This document shows, piece after piece, positions 34,505 to 43,756 of a stretch of DNA of 64,000 nt. Every line of letters starts with the position of its first letter. Positions within the stretch are counted from its first letter, which is position 1. The translations under genes and the position numbers were made by a program. The DNA comes from Heliomicrobium undosum. Lineage in GTDB: Bacteria; Bacillota; Desulfitobacteriia; Heliobacteriales; Heliobacteriaceae. The notes under the pieces are model-generated. The model saw only the letters and a list, made by a program, of their open reading frames with translations, was not told the DNA's origin and searched no databases. The DNA is taken from the NCBI RefSeq assembly GCF_009877425.1, contig NZ_WXEY01000002.1:262960-326959 (forward strand), read 5' to 3'.

Positions 34505-36737
34505 TGCGCTTCCTCCCGTCTAGTTCTTTGGAGACACCCTCCGGATACTCAATCCGCGTATGGTAGATCCCGTTGAAGACGCGGCAGAAGGCCTGGGCGA
34601 TGCGATCAAGGTCCTTAAAGGTGAGATCGCATTCCTCCAACTGCCCATCGTTCAGCTTCTCCCTGATCAGTTTGCGCACCAGCCCCTCGATCTTGCCCGA
34701 TGTGGGTTGGGGCAGCGAACGGACGGCCGCTTCCACCGTGTCGGCCAGCATGACCAAGGCAGCTTCCTTGCTCTGGGGCTTCGGCCCATCGTAACGGAAA
34801 TCACCTTCCTGCACCGATTCGGTGCGGTCCGCCTCCCGCGCGCGGTGATAAAAGTAAGAAACGAGGGTGTTCCCATGGTGCTGTTCCACCAGATCGATCA
34901 CCTGAGACGGCAAGCCCGCCTCACGGCACAGTTCAGCGCCGTCTTTGACATGGGAGGTGATGATCAGGGTGCTCAAAGAAGGGGCGATCTTATCATGGGG
35001 ATTTTGCCCCTGTGCCTGGTTTTCGATGAAAAATGCCGGTCGGCGGATTTTCCCCACATCGTGGTAATAGGCGCCCAGACGGACCAGCAGGGCGTCGGCG
35101 CCGATCATCTCAGCGGCTGCTTCGCCCAAGTTGCCCACAAGCAGACTGTGGTGGTAGGTGCCCGGCGCCTCCATGAGCAACCGCCGCAGCAGGGGGTGGT
35201 TCGGGTTGGCCAGTTCGAGCAGTTTGACCGAAGTGGTGAGCTTAAAAGCAGACTCCAGGTAAGGCAGTGAACCGATCATGAACACCGATGACAGGATCCC
35301 GTTAACAAGGGCCACGGGCAACCCATAGGTGGCGATGACGGGGATCTTGACACCTGTGGCCAAACCGAGGGCAAAGACAGTGAGCGCATTGGCCACAGCC
35401 ATCGTCAGACCGGCCCTGGCAAAGTCCATCCGCTGACTGAAGCGGGAAACACTGTAGACGCCGACAAGGGATCCGATCCAGGCCACGATGGCATGGGGGA
35501 TCGAGCCGTCGGCGATGACGCCGATAAAGATGCTGAGCACAAAGGACATGAAGATGGCCACGCGAGTGTCTAGCAAGATGGCGATCAGCATGGGGCCTGT
35601 CGCCGCCGGGATCATGTAAAGCAGTTGGTTGTAGATCTCCCTCTGTTCGTGGAGGTTGATGGAAGCGATGCTCCGCGCCGTCAGCAATGATAACATGGAC
35701 ATCAGTGCCAGCAGCAGAAGCATGCGTTCATCCAGGTAGAGATCGCGCCGGTAGGTGCGCAGGTACCAGAGCACGATCATCATGTTCAGGAGGACCATCA
35801 GCGCCGTTCCAGCCGGCTTCAGCCATGCGGATCCTGTCCGCAACAACTCCAACTGGGACAAGAGTTGGATCTGTTCATCCGTCACGATATCGCCGGCGCG
35901 CACGATCACGTCATCCTTGCGGACAAGGAAGGTGATCGGGGCGACGCTCTGGCGCACCTCGTTGCGCAACCGCTTGGTGGCGTCCACATCGAGGGTCGAG
36001 TTGGGCCGCAAAAAAAGCGGGATCAGGTTGCGCAGGATTTCCTTCGATTCCTGTGTGAGGACCGACCCGTCGATCCGTTCAAGGACGATGGCCCGCGCCT
36101 CCTGCAAGCTGTAGGGCAGCACCCTGCCGGCAGTCCGCGTGAGCGGCATCCCTTCCGGCATCTCATCGAGGGTATCGGTCAAGCCGGGCATGCCAGACAG
36201 ATCGGCAATTTGGTTCTGCGTCTCTGTCTGAATGAAAGCGAGCGATTCCGGCCGCATGGAAACGAGTTTGCGCAACAGGTTGTCCGGAATCGGGACATTC
36301 ATCTGCACTTTTAACTGATCCCACCGGCGTTGTTCCGCCGGGGCGCCAGAAGACGCCTGTTCGGATGGGCTGGCCGGTTCGCCACCCGTCCGCTGGTAGT
36401 CGGCGACGGCTTTAAACAACTGGTCGATATCCCGCTGGCTTCGTCCGGCCACGTTGGGATCATGGGTGTAGACGGGGGGTGTGGCGTTCAACTTCTGTTC
36501 GCGAGCTAGCCGTGTCCGTTCCTCGTCAACGATCTCCTTCGTAATCGGTGATTTGATGTCTTTCTGGCTTTTCTGCCCCACTTCCAACGTCTCAAGAGAA
36601 GACAGGTGGGGCAACGCCAGGATCACCGTATAGATCAGAAAAAAAGTGAAGCCGAATACGACTCGGCGTGTTGTCCGATATTGCCAAACCTTACGCAGCG
36701 CCAACGTCAACAGGGCCGTCATTTGGCTGTAGGCCAC
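34482..36737 (-). CDS. pgpH: 7TM-HD cyclic-di-AMP phosphodiesterase (PgpH/YqfF family)
   Basis: 751 residues. One N-terminal span (VVFGFTFFLIYTVILALP), a large extracytoplasmic 7TMR-HDED domain (about 60-300), seven membrane spans (about 305-490), then a cytoplasmic HD domain with PGTYHHSLLVGNLGEAAAEM, LGAYYHDVGKIRRPAFF and HVKDGAELCREAGLP. The His/Asp pair of the HD phosphohydrolase is intact. Family members degrade c-di-AMP. GTG start with GAGGTGA upstream. It lies between phoH and ybeY, as in Bacillus yqfE-yqfG. Confidence 0.93.
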   Translation of the reverse strand: MAYSQMTALLTLALRKVWQYRTTRRVVFGFTFFLIYTVILALPHLSSLETLEVGQKSQKDIKSPITKEIVDEERTRLAREQKLNATPPVYTHDPNVAGRSQRDIDQLFKAVADYQRTGGEPASPSEQASSGAPAEQRRWDQLKVQMNVPIPDNLLRKLVSMRPESLAFIQTETQNQIADLSGMPGLTDTLDEMPEGMPLTRTAGRVLPYSLQEARAIVLERIDGSVLTQESKEILRNLIPLFLRPNSTLDVDATKRLRNEVRQSVAPITFLVRKDDVIVRAGDIVTDEQIQLLSQLELLRTGSAWLKPAGTALMVLLNMMIVLWYLRTYRRDLYLDERMLLLLALMSMLSLLTARSIASINLHEQREIYNQLLYMIPAATGPMLIAILLDTRVAIFMSFVLSIFIGVIADGSIPHAIVAWIGSLVGVYSVSRFSQRMDFARAGLTMAVANALTVFALGLATGVKIPVIATYGLPVALVNGILSSVFMIGSLPYLESAFKLTTSVKLLELANPNHPLLRRLLMEAPGTYHHSLLVGNLGEAAAEMIGADALLVRLGAYYHDVGKIRRPAFFIENQAQGQNPHDKIAPSLSTLIITSHVKDGAELCREAGLPSQVIDLVEQHHGNTLVSYFYHRAREADRTESVQEGDFRYDGPKPQSKEAALVMLADTVEAAVRSLPQPTSGKIEGLVRKLIREKLNDGQLEECDLTFKDLDRIAQAFCRVFNGIYHTRIEYPEGVSKELDGRKRSGTVYSG

Positions 36738-36748
36738 CCGATTTCACC

Positions 36749-37732
36749 TCATTTATTTCCCTGTCCCAAGCGGCCTTCATAGTCTTCATAGGCGCGAATG
36801 ATCCGGCCGACGAGCGGGTTGCGCACCACATCTTCCGTGGTGAAGAAATGAAAAGCGAGTCCTTCGATACCCTGCAGAATCTTCTGCACAGTCACAAGCC
36901 CCGAGTTCGCACCCCGGGGCAAATCCACCTGTGTGATGTCGCCGGTTACAAGGGCCTTTGATCCGAAACCGATACGTGTCAAAAACATCTTCATCTGTTC
37001 CGGTGTCGTGTTTTGGGCCTCGTCAAGGATAATGAAGGAATCGTCAAGGGTGCGTCCACGCATGTAAGCCAGCGGCGCAATCTCGATGATTCCCCGCTCC
37101 ATGTATTTTTGGGTCGGTTCTGCGCCCATGGTGTCAAAAAGTCCGTCATACAATGGGCGAAGGTAGGGATCCACCTTCTCCTGCAGGTCTCCCGGAAGAA
37201 AGCCAAGCTTTTCCCCCGCCTCGACAGCCGGGCGGGTCAAGATGATCCGGTTCACTTCCTTGTTCTTCAGCGCCTGAACGGCCATGACGACGGCCAAGTA
37301 GGTCTTGCCGGTTCCTGCTGGTCCGATGCCGAAGATGATCTGGTTTTGGCGGATGAGTTGCAGGTATTTCCGTTGCCCCAAGGTTTTCGCCTTGATCTGC
37401 TTTCCCCGCGGCGTCGTCATGACCACATCGCCAAGCGCCTCGGCGATCAGCGGTTGATGGCCTTCATTGACCAGCCGGAAGGCATACTCAATCTCGCCCT
37501 GTCCCACTTCCCGTCCGGACCGGACCAAGGCGATCGCTTGTTCGATCAGCCGGGTCGATGCCTCGACGGCAGACCGGTTGCCTGTGACAATGATCTCGGC
37601 GCCGCGAGCCACAATTTTAGCTCCGCACAGGCGCTCGATCAACCGCAGATTCTCATCACGCTGGCCGAAAAGCTCGACCGCTTCCCAGTTGTCTTTTAGA
37701 TGGATTCTTTGCTCTTGGCCGGATGACGACAG
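36749..37732 (-). CDS. phoH: PhoH-family P-loop ATPase/helicase-like protein, apparent CTG start
   Basis: Walker A GIGPAGTGKTYLAVVMAVQAL, Walker B DDSFIILDEAQNTT, sensor LVTGDITQVDLPRG. The PhoH N-terminal segment (RIHLKDNWEAVELFGQRDEN, then LRLIERLCGAKIVARG) is encoded upstream of the first standard start, TTG at 37642. Between the in-frame TAA ending yqfD (37766-37768) and that segment there is no ATG/GTG/TTG. CTG at 37730-37732 has AGGAGG exactly ten bases upstream and gives 327 residues, the usual length. Conventional calling would give 297 residues without the first conserved motif. It acts in RNA metabolism, often with YbeY, which lies two genes downstream. Confidence 0.9.
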   Translation of the reverse strand: MSSSGQEQRIHLKDNWEAVELFGQRDENLRLIERLCGAKIVARGAEIIVTGNRSAVEASTRLIEQAIALVRSGREVGQGEIEYAFRLVNEGHQPLIAEALGDVVMTTPRGKQIKAKTLGQRKYLQLIRQNQIIFGIGPAGTGKTYLAVVMAVQALKNKEVNRIILTRPAVEAGEKLGFLPGDLQEKVDPYLRPLYDGLFDTMGAEPTQKYMERGIIEIAPLAYMRGRTLDDSFIILDEAQNTTPEQMKMFLTRIGFGSKALVTGDITQVDLPRGANSGLVTVQKILQGIEGLAFHFFTTEDVVRNPLVGRIIRAYEDYEGRLGQGNK

Positions 37733-37765
37733 GTTCGTCCAACCTCCTGTGACGCCTCGCGCCTG

Positions 37766-38998
37766 TTATGTGCCCGTTTCGATCGGCTGGGGATGGGCAA
37801 TGTCTTCCAGCGTTTCCACCGATACCTTCACCTTGACCATTCCCGGGGGCGCCGGTTGGGGGAGGACCATCTCCCTCAGCACCCGGGCGCCCGGCGGCAA
37901 CAGACCGCTGACGGCCTGCCTGGCTTTTTCCTGCGCCGCTGTCATCGCTTCCTGAGCGGTGCGTTCATGCCGGAAGGCCCGCAATTCATGATACTCTGTT
38001 TTTATTATTTCGACGGGTAAGCCTAGATTCCTCCATAATGAAGGAGTTCTCATGGAAACCTCTTCAACGCCGGCAGGATAAGGGCTGCTACGCGGACCTT
38101 TTATGATGATTTCCTGATTTCCCCATTTTATGCGCCATTGTTCACTCACAGCCCCTGTCGGAACCGTCCCTTCCAGCACAACAGGTTCTTCGATCCATTG
38201 ATCGTAGGACACCTTTGCCCAGGCTTCCCCTCGGGCTTGCACCTTGTCTAGCAGTTTAGGAGGTTCCGGCTTCTCTTCTGCCTGTGATCGAATTGCTGGC
38301 TTATGCTGGAAGATGAGCCCCGAGATCAACACCTGATCCTTGGCGACGCGCTCACCCTCAGCGACTTTTCCCTCCCCCACAAGCACCATCAGGCGCTGGA
38401 TGACGCCGCCCTTCGTTGCGACGATATTGCAAGGTCCGTCTACAGCCGGTTTTTTCGGCAACACCTTTTCCTGTACTTCTATGACGACACGGGTTCCTTT
38501 CGCCTTGATGCCCACCCATTCCAGCCCGGGAACGGCGCCCATGATCGTTTGTTCCGCCTCCCGCACATCGATCAGGGGTCGCCAGCGTCCCACACGGATC
38601 CCCTTCTCGGCAGCTGCCTGCAAAAGCTGCTGCTTGTCCACCCGGTCGTTGCCGTTGACTTCCACATCCCAGACAAAAGTGGACATAATCAAAATCGTCA
38701 ACACGAAGGAAATGACGCCGATGACGAGAGATCGCTGCCGTTTCAACGATGACGCGTAAAAAGGCAAGCCGTAGCGCGACTCAATGCGCATGCGGCTGCC
38801 TGACTTGCGGGCCACATGACGGAGGGATCGGAAGCCATCCATCCGCACCTTCGCCGACATGCGGCCTGACGGTTCCCGCCGCAGGTCGTACAAGGGGATA
38901 CCTCGGCTTGCCGCCATGTTAATGAACTTTTCCAATTGCGATCCTTCTATTCTGATACCCAAAAAGCCGATCCAAAAGGACCACCAACGGCGCAGCAT
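37766..38998 (-). CDS. yqfD: Sporulation protein YqfD
   Basis: 410 residues. The YqfD family start is LRRWWSFWIGFLGIRIEG. One central membrane span (SLVIGVISFVLTILIMSTFVW) is followed by DVEVNGNDRVDKQQLL and a long extracytoplasmic domain with VVIEVQEKVLPKKP and IVATKGGVIQRLMVLVGEGKV. It is a sigma-E-era membrane protein needed for efficient sporulation in Bacillus; its biochemical role is unknown. GGGGGAAG lies before the ATG. It pairs with yqfC immediately upstream. Confidence 0.9.
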   Translation of the reverse strand: MLRRWWSFWIGFLGIRIEGSQLEKFINMAASRGIPLYDLRREPSGRMSAKVRMDGFRSLRHVARKSGSRMRIESRYGLPFYASSLKRQRSLVIGVISFVLTILIMSTFVWDVEVNGNDRVDKQQLLQAAAEKGIRVGRWRPLIDVREAEQTIMGAVPGLEWVGIKAKGTRVVIEVQEKVLPKKPAVDGPCNIVATKGGVIQRLMVLVGEGKVAEGERVAKDQVLISGLIFQHKPAIRSQAEEKPEPPKLLDKVQARGEAWAKVSYDQWIEEPVVLEGTVPTGAVSEQWRIKWGNQEIIIKGPRSSPYPAGVEEVSMRTPSLWRNLGLPVEIIKTEYHELRAFRHERTAQEAMTAAQEKARQAVSGLLPPGARVLREMVLPQPAPPGMVKVKVSVETLEDIAHPQPIETGT

Positions 38999-39014
38999 GG
39001 TCTTCCCCCCCGGA

Positions 39015-39299
39015 TCATTTTGAATAGTTCAGTTGACGAATGCGTCCCTCCACAACCAGTTCCTCGGGAAGGATCGTTCGAAGCACCAGTTGTTCCCCGA
39101 TAATCTCTAGTTGACCTCCGGTGATGCCGATGCGGATGCGTTCGTCGGCATACTCGACAATGCCCCGGTGGTTTTCCAGCACCAGTTGCACATTCCCGAT
39201 CATGGTGATCTTCGGGTAATCCAAGAGCACATCTTTCGGCATTTCCAGGAATCCGGCCAATGCCTTCTGCAGTCGCTGCTTGCCCCGTTCCCAGGCCAT
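39015..39299 (-). CDS. yqfC: Sporulation protein YqfC
   Basis: 94 residues from the ATG at 39297-39299 (AAGGAG eight bases upstream; a GTG three codons earlier is less likely). Family landmarks: LEMPKDVLLDYPKITMIGN, VQLVLENHRGIVEYADERIR and the YabP/YqfC-type GQLEIIGEQLVLRTI, ending RIRQLNYSK. The YabP/YqfC fold is spore-associated; YqfC and YqfD are normally adjacent, as here. Confidence 0.9.
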   Translation of the reverse strand: MAWERGKQRLQKALAGFLEMPKDVLLDYPKITMIGNVQLVLENHRGIVEYADERIRIGITGGQLEIIGEQLVLRTILPEELVVEGRIRQLNYSK

Positions 39300-39416
39300 G
39301 CTCCGCACTCCTTTCCATCCTTGTCCATACCTATGCCGAAAGGATCAAGAACATGACCTGGCGGTTCAAAGGAGAGAGGAACAAGCTTACATCCAATGTC
39401 GCTTGGGGTACGCGCG

Positions 39417-39457
39417 CAAAAAAAGAACCCCTGCGGTTAGTACCCGCAAGGGTTCTT
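39417..39457 (-). terminator. Terminator after yqeY
   Basis: On the minus strand AAGAACCCTTGCGGG pairs with CCGCAGGGGTTCTT (39457-39423), followed by TTTTTTTGCG. It separates the heat-shock/ribosomal block from yqfC-recO. Confidence 0.85.
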
Positions 39458-39487
39458 GATCCGTTTCCGGGGTTGTACAATCAGGGG

Positions 39488-39937
39488 TTAGCCAAGGAAC
39501 TCCTTGACGACCTGGTTGACCAGTTTACCGTCGGCGCGACCTTTGACCTTCGGCATCAGAATTCCCATGACCTTGCCCATGTCTTTAGGGCTCTGAGCGC
39601 CTGTCGCCGTCACAGCCTCCCGCACCAGCGCGCGGACCTCTTCTTCGGAAAGTTGTTGGGGAAGATACGCGGTCAGAAGCGCGATTTCTTCTTTCAGCGC
39701 TTCCACGGCATCGGAGCGGCCCGCTTTTTCATACTCGGCGATGGAATCGCGGCGCTGTTTCACTTCCCGGGCAAGCACATCGATAGTCTCTTCTTCCGTG
39801 AGATCGCGCCGTTTATCGATTTCCACTTTCTGAATGGCGGACCGAGCCATGCGAATGACAGAGAGGCGGAACTTGCCGGCCTCTTTGTCCTTCATCGCCT
39901 GCTTCATGTCCTCCATCAAACGTTCCTTCAGCGACAT
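39488..39937 (-). CDS. yqeY: GatB/YqeY domain protein
   Basis: 149 residues: SLKERLMEDMKQAMKDKEAG at the N-terminus, RLSVIRMARSAIQKVEID, YLPQQLSEEEVRALVREAV, and GKVMGILMPKVKGRADGKLV near the C-terminus. YqeY is a helical protein related to the tail domain of GatB, implicated in tRNA-linked functions but not well characterised. It lies directly downstream of rpsU, as in most Firmicutes. Confidence 0.93.
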   Translation of the reverse strand: MSLKERLMEDMKQAMKDKEAGKFRLSVIRMARSAIQKVEIDKRRDLTEEETIDVLAREVKQRRDSIAEYEKAGRSDAVEALKEEIALLTAYLPQQLSEEEVRALVREAVTATGAQSPKDMGKVMGILMPKVKGRADGKLVNQVVKEFLG

Positions 39938-39951
39938 AACGTCACCATTCC

Positions 39952-40128
39952 TCAGGTGGACTTCCGTTTCCGGGCTGCCTCTGATTTTTTCTTCCGTTTC
40001 ACACTGGGTTTAAGATAGTGTTCACGCTTGCGGCATTCCGATAAAACGCCCGCTTTCTGGCAGGAGCGCTTAAAACGCCGCAGGGCGCTATCTAAAGTCT
40101 CATTTTTACCAACTCGTACTTCGCTCAT
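39952..40128 (-). CDS. rpsU: Small ribosomal subunit protein bS21
   Basis: 58 residues from the ATG at 40126-40128 (GGAGGGAAG eight bases upstream; the longer frame upstream is non-coding). It begins [20 protein letters not shown], then [20 protein letters not shown], and has the lysine/arginine tail [15 protein letters not shown]. It binds 16S rRNA near the anti-Shine-Dalgarno region. It is followed by yqeY. Confidence 0.97.
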   Translation of the reverse strand: MSEVRVGKNETLDSALRRFKRSCQKAGVLSECRKREHYLKPSVKRKKKSEAARKRKST

Positions 40129-40275
40129 TCCGCTTCCCTCCCCCCGCTGGTATCTATGATGCCGGGTCCAGGCTGTGCTTGGTGCGGCGAACGGTTGTGT
40201 GTAACAAACAAGATACACACAGTCTACATTATACTTCCAGGGAGTGAAAGCGTCAACAGGAGATTCGTTGCCGTT

Positions 40276-40620
40276 TTATCCCGGAGGCCAAGCCAAAGGC
40301 CTTCCGGCCAGGAGATGGACGTGGATGTGAAAGACGGTCTGACCGGCGTCAGCGCCGGTGTTGATGACAAGCCGGAAATTATCCCTCTCAATGCCGATTT
40401 TCTCTGCGATCCTAGGGGCTGCCAGGAGGAGTTGACCCAAGAGCGCCTGGTGTTCGGGGGTGGCCTCTGCCACAGAAGCGATGTGTTCCCGGGGGATGAT
40501 CAGGATATGGGTCGGGGCCACCGGGTTGATGTCACGGAAGGCGACGACCTGCTCATCTTCGTAGACAATTTGGGCCGGGATTTCCCGCCGGATGATCCTG
40601 CAAAAGATACATTCGCTCAA
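40276..40620 (-). CDS. HIT-family nucleotide hydrolase (HinT-like)
   Basis: 114 residues from the TTG at 40618-40620 (GGGGGTG seven bases upstream); an in-frame ATG at 40656 lacks an RBS. It begins LSECIFCRIIRREIPAQIVY and has the histidine-triad active site HIHVHLLAGRPL near the C-terminus. HinT proteins hydrolyse purine nucleoside phosphoramidates. The family often occurs next to mtaB and rpsU in clostridia. Confidence 0.93.
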   Translation of the reverse strand: MSECIFCRIIRREIPAQIVYEDEQVVAFRDINPVAPTHILIIPREHIASVAEATPEHQALLGQLLLAAPRIAEKIGIERDNFRLVINTGADAGQTVFHIHVHLLAGRPLAWPPG

Positions 40621-40652
40621 CAGATTCACCCCCTTTGCCGGGTTTCGCTCCA

Positions 40653-41993
40653 TCAAGCCGGCTCGATAGGAAGCCCATCGAGGGCGCCGTCAGGCCGGAT
40701 GTGGAGCAAGCGAACGCGAACCAGGTCCTCCCGTTCGATCACCGGCGCCATCTCCCCTGGCGAACTTTCAACTGGCTTTGTGAAAAAGACCTTCAGATAG
40801 TTGTTCGTATGTCCAGTCCAAGCGCCGTCGACCTTTTCCTCCGCCAGCACCTCCCGGATTTGGCCGACAAAGCCCCTGGCGTAATCATCGGCCAGTTCGC
40901 GGGCCAGTTTGCCGAGACGCTGCGCCCGCTCCTGTTTAACAGCCGAAGGGATCTGATCGGGGAAGGTCGCCGCCGGCGTTCCGCGACGCGGTGAATAGGG
41001 AAAGACATGGAGCCCGGCAAGTCCGGCGGCGCGGCAGATTTCCTCCGACAACCGGTAATCGGCTTCTCGTTCACCGGGAAAACCGACGATGACATCGCTG
41101 GTGATCGCCACGCCAGGGATCATTTGTTGGATCTTTCGTGTCACATCGAGAAAATCCTGCCGCCGGTAACGCCGTCCCATCCGTTCTAACACCGCATCCG
41201 ATCCTGACTGCAGAGGGATGTGGAAGTGGGGACAGACACGGGGATGGACGATGGCCTCGAGCAGCTCCGGCGTAAACTCCTGGGGTTCCACAGAACCGAC
41301 ACGGATGCGCCGCAGGCCGGGGATGCGGCAGAGTTCTATAATCAGCTTCGCCAGGTCTGCGTCGAAATCACTCCCGTAGGCGCCCAGATGGATCCCGGAA
41401 AGGACGATCTCCTTGAACCCCTCGTCGGCGAGGCGCCCCGCCTCCTCCACGACACTCTCGATCCTGCGACTGCGCACGGGACCGCGTGCATAAGGGATGA
41501 TGCAGTATGTGCAGTAGAGGTCGCAGCCGTCCTGGATCTTCATCGTCGCCCGGGCCCGTGAGCGTTCTGCTGCAGCGGGAAGTTCCTCAAAGCGCTCGAT
41601 CCGGCCTGAGTCATAAACGGTGTTCACCGTCTCCCCGCTCCGCCGGTGCTCCTCCACCAAATCAACGATGGCGCTGCGCCGGTCGGTGCCAACGACGATA
41701 TCGACACCCTCGATGGCCTGAACCTCGTCAGCGGCTGTCTGGGCGTAGCAACCGGTCACGACGACGACGGCGTCAGGGTTCAGCCGGTTCGCCCTGCGGA
41801 TGGCCTGGCGGGATTTGCGATCACTCAGGTGGGTGACGGTGCAGGTGTTGACCACATAGACATCAGCCGGTGCGTCGAAAGGCACGATGGCGTAGCCGCG
41901 GGCTTTAAACATGCCGGCGATGGCGTCTGTCTCGCCCTGGTTGACCTTGCAGCCAAGGGTGTGAAATGCGGCAGTGGGTTCTCCGGGATTCAT
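40653..41993 (-). CDS. mtaB: tRNA t6A37 methylthiotransferase MtaB
   Basis: 446 residues. Start at the ATG 41991-41993 in an ATGA overlap with rsmE. The N-terminal UPF0004 domain has FHTLGCKVNQGETDAI and VVNTCTVTHLSDRKSRQAIR with its cluster cysteines. The radical-SAM core has CDLYCTYCIIPYARG, and the C-terminal part is a TRAM-like domain. It converts t6A to ms2t6A at position 37 of ANN-decoding tRNAs using S-adenosylmethionine and two iron-sulfur clusters. Confidence 0.95.
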   Translation of the reverse strand: MNPGEPTAAFHTLGCKVNQGETDAIAGMFKARGYAIVPFDAPADVYVVNTCTVTHLSDRKSRQAIRRANRLNPDAVVVVTGCYAQTAADEVQAIEGVDIVVGTDRRSAIVDLVEEHRRSGETVNTVYDSGRIERFEELPAAAERSRARATMKIQDGCDLYCTYCIIPYARGPVRSRRIESVVEEAGRLADEGFKEIVLSGIHLGAYGSDFDADLAKLIIELCRIPGLRRIRVGSVEPQEFTPELLEAIVHPRVCPHFHIPLQSGSDAVLERMGRRYRRQDFLDVTRKIQQMIPGVAITSDVIVGFPGEREADYRLSEEICRAAGLAGLHVFPYSPRRGTPAATFPDQIPSAVKQERAQRLGKLARELADDYARGFVGQIREVLAEEKVDGAWTGHTNNYLKVFFTKPVESSPGEMAPVIEREDLVRVRLLHIRPDGALDGLPIEPA

Positions 41994-42754
41994 CCCCAAT
42001 CCCCCAGTTCGTACATGATGGCGGCCAGGGCGGCGATGCCGGCCGTCTCGGTCCGTAAAATCCGGGGACCGAGGCCGACGGTCTGAGCGCCTCGATCTCG
42101 CGCGAGAGCCGCCTCTGCCGCCGTTAATCCTCCCTCAGGGCCAATGGCTAGGCCGATGACCTGAGAGGGGCTACCGTGAAGGAGCCCATCCTCTCGCAGG
42201 ACAGAGAGCACCTGCTTCAGCCCCATTCCCCGCTCTTCCTCCCAGGGGATCAAGAGGGGCGTCGTCATATCCCATCCGGTGATGACCTCTGACCAGGCTA
42301 CCGGGAGCTGCACCTCAGGAATGACCGTGCGCTGGCACTGTTTTGCCGCTTCACGGGCGATCTTCTGCCAGCGGTCGCGCCGTTCCTTCGCTTTCGCGGC
42401 GTCGAGACGCACGACAGACCGTTCGGTCAGAACGGGAAGGATTTTTTCCACACCAAGTTCGGTAGCCTTTTGGATCACCAGATCCATCTTTTCTCCCTTG
42501 GCGACACCCTGGAGCAACCAGAGGCGGATCGGCGCCTCCCGAGAAGCGCCGGTTGGGCGCAGGCTTTCGAGACAAACCTTATCGCCGGTGATCTCGGCGA
42601 CGACGGCTTCATACTCATTCCCCTGCCCGTCAAAGGCAAGTACAGTATCGCCGGCGCGCAGGCGCAGCACCTTGGAGAGATGCTGACTCTCCTCTCGATC
42701 GAGGTAGACGCGATCGCCGGTCAGATTCCTTGGTTCAAAGAGAAATCGATGCAT
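41990..42754 (-). CDS. rsmE: 16S rRNA (uracil-1498-N3)-methyltransferase RsmE
   Basis: 254 residues. MHRFLFEP start, EESQHLSKVLRLRAGD, GVAKGEKMDLVIQKATELGV, the knotted SPOUT motif VIGLAIGPEGGLTAAEA and LGPRILRTETA close to the C-terminus. It methylates U1498 of 16S rRNA. It sits 15 bases downstream of prmA and overlaps mtaB by four bases. Confidence 0.95.
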   Translation of the reverse strand: MHRFLFEPRNLTGDRVYLDREESQHLSKVLRLRAGDTVLAFDGQGNEYEAVVAEITGDKVCLESLRPTGASREAPIRLWLLQGVAKGEKMDLVIQKATELGVEKILPVLTERSVVRLDAAKAKERRDRWQKIAREAAKQCQRTVIPEVQLPVAWSEVITGWDMTTPLLIPWEEERGMGLKQVLSVLREDGLLHGSPSQVIGLAIGPEGGLTAAEAALARDRGAQTVGLGPRILRTETAGIAALAAIMYELGDWG

Positions 42755-42769
42755 CGGTCACGCCCCGGT

Positions 42770-43720
42770 TCAGCCTTCTGCTGATGCGCCGGCCCTGCGG
42801 GCGACGACGGCGGCCCATTCGCCGTGGCTGATCAATTCTTCAATGGTGAATCCCTTTTCCGTCATCGCCTCAACGACATCATCGAGACGGTTCTGGATGA
42901 TCCCTGAAGCGATCATAATTCCCTCAGGGGTGAGCAAGGCTTCCGCCTGAGGGGCCAGGCGGATGATCACATCGGCGATGATGTTGGCCACCAAAATGTC
43001 AGCCTGTTCCTCCAACCCGGACAGCAGGTCATTGCGGCGGACTTCCACAACATCATCGACCTGGTTCAAGGTCACATTCTCCTGGGCCGTGGCGACGGCC
43101 ACAGGGTCGTTGTCGACAGCCAGGACTTTTTTGGCGCCCAGTAATGCAGCGGCAATGGAGAGCACGCCAGAGCCAGTGCCCACATCGAGGACACGAGCCT
43201 CGGGGTGGACATAATCCTCCAGCGCTCGGATGCACATGACTGTCGTGGGATGGGTTCCGGTGCCAAAGGCCATCCCCGGATCGATGGAAATGACCAGGTC
43301 ATCCTCTACAGCGACATATTCTTCCCAGGTCGGCCGGATGACCACACGACGGCCAACTTTTTCCGGTTTAAAAAAGGCTTTCCAGGCATGGGCCCAGTCG
43401 TCCTCATGGAGGTCCGTCATTGTCCAGGCATGGGCGGGCCATTCTTCGGAGCGTTCCCGGGCAGACAGTTCTTCCTGCAACGCCGCAAGTCGCTCTTCCA
43501 GGGCATCGTCGATGGCCAAGTACGTCTTCACCCGGATCATGCCTTCCGGCACATCGGGGATTTCCACGTCATGGTGGTCCCAAACATTGCTTTCGATGTA
43601 GCTGGCAATCAGTTGGGGATCCTCGATAACCATCCCCATAGCCCCGACTGTTTCAAAAATCTCGGCCATCGCGTCGGCATTTTCCTGCCGGGTGGTGATG
43701 GCGATCTCACGCCATTTCAA
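42770..43720 (-). CDS. prmA: Ribosomal protein L11 methyltransferase
   Basis: 316 residues, TTG start with AAGGGTG upstream. The N-terminal domain (MKWREIAITTRQENADAMAE) is followed by the methyltransferase core: FGTGTHPTTVMCIRALEDYV, VLDVGTGSGVLSIAAALLGA, AVDNDPVAVATAQENV, DILVANIIADVIIRLAP. It trimethylates L11. Position after dnaJ and before rsmE is conserved across Firmicutes. Confidence 0.95.
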   Translation of the reverse strand: MKWREIAITTRQENADAMAEIFETVGAMGMVIEDPQLIASYIESNVWDHHDVEIPDVPEGMIRVKTYLAIDDALEERLAALQEELSARERSEEWPAHAWTMTDLHEDDWAHAWKAFFKPEKVGRRVVIRPTWEEYVAVEDDLVISIDPGMAFGTGTHPTTVMCIRALEDYVHPEARVLDVGTGSGVLSIAAALLGAKKVLAVDNDPVAVATAQENVTLNQVDDVVEVRRNDLLSGLEEQADILVANIIADVIIRLAPQAEALLTPEGIMIASGIIQNRLDDVVEAMTEKGFTIEELISHGEWAAVVARRAGASAEG

Positions 43721-43756
43721 CAGCGATACACCCTTCCCCGCCGGTTAAGCCGGTCC

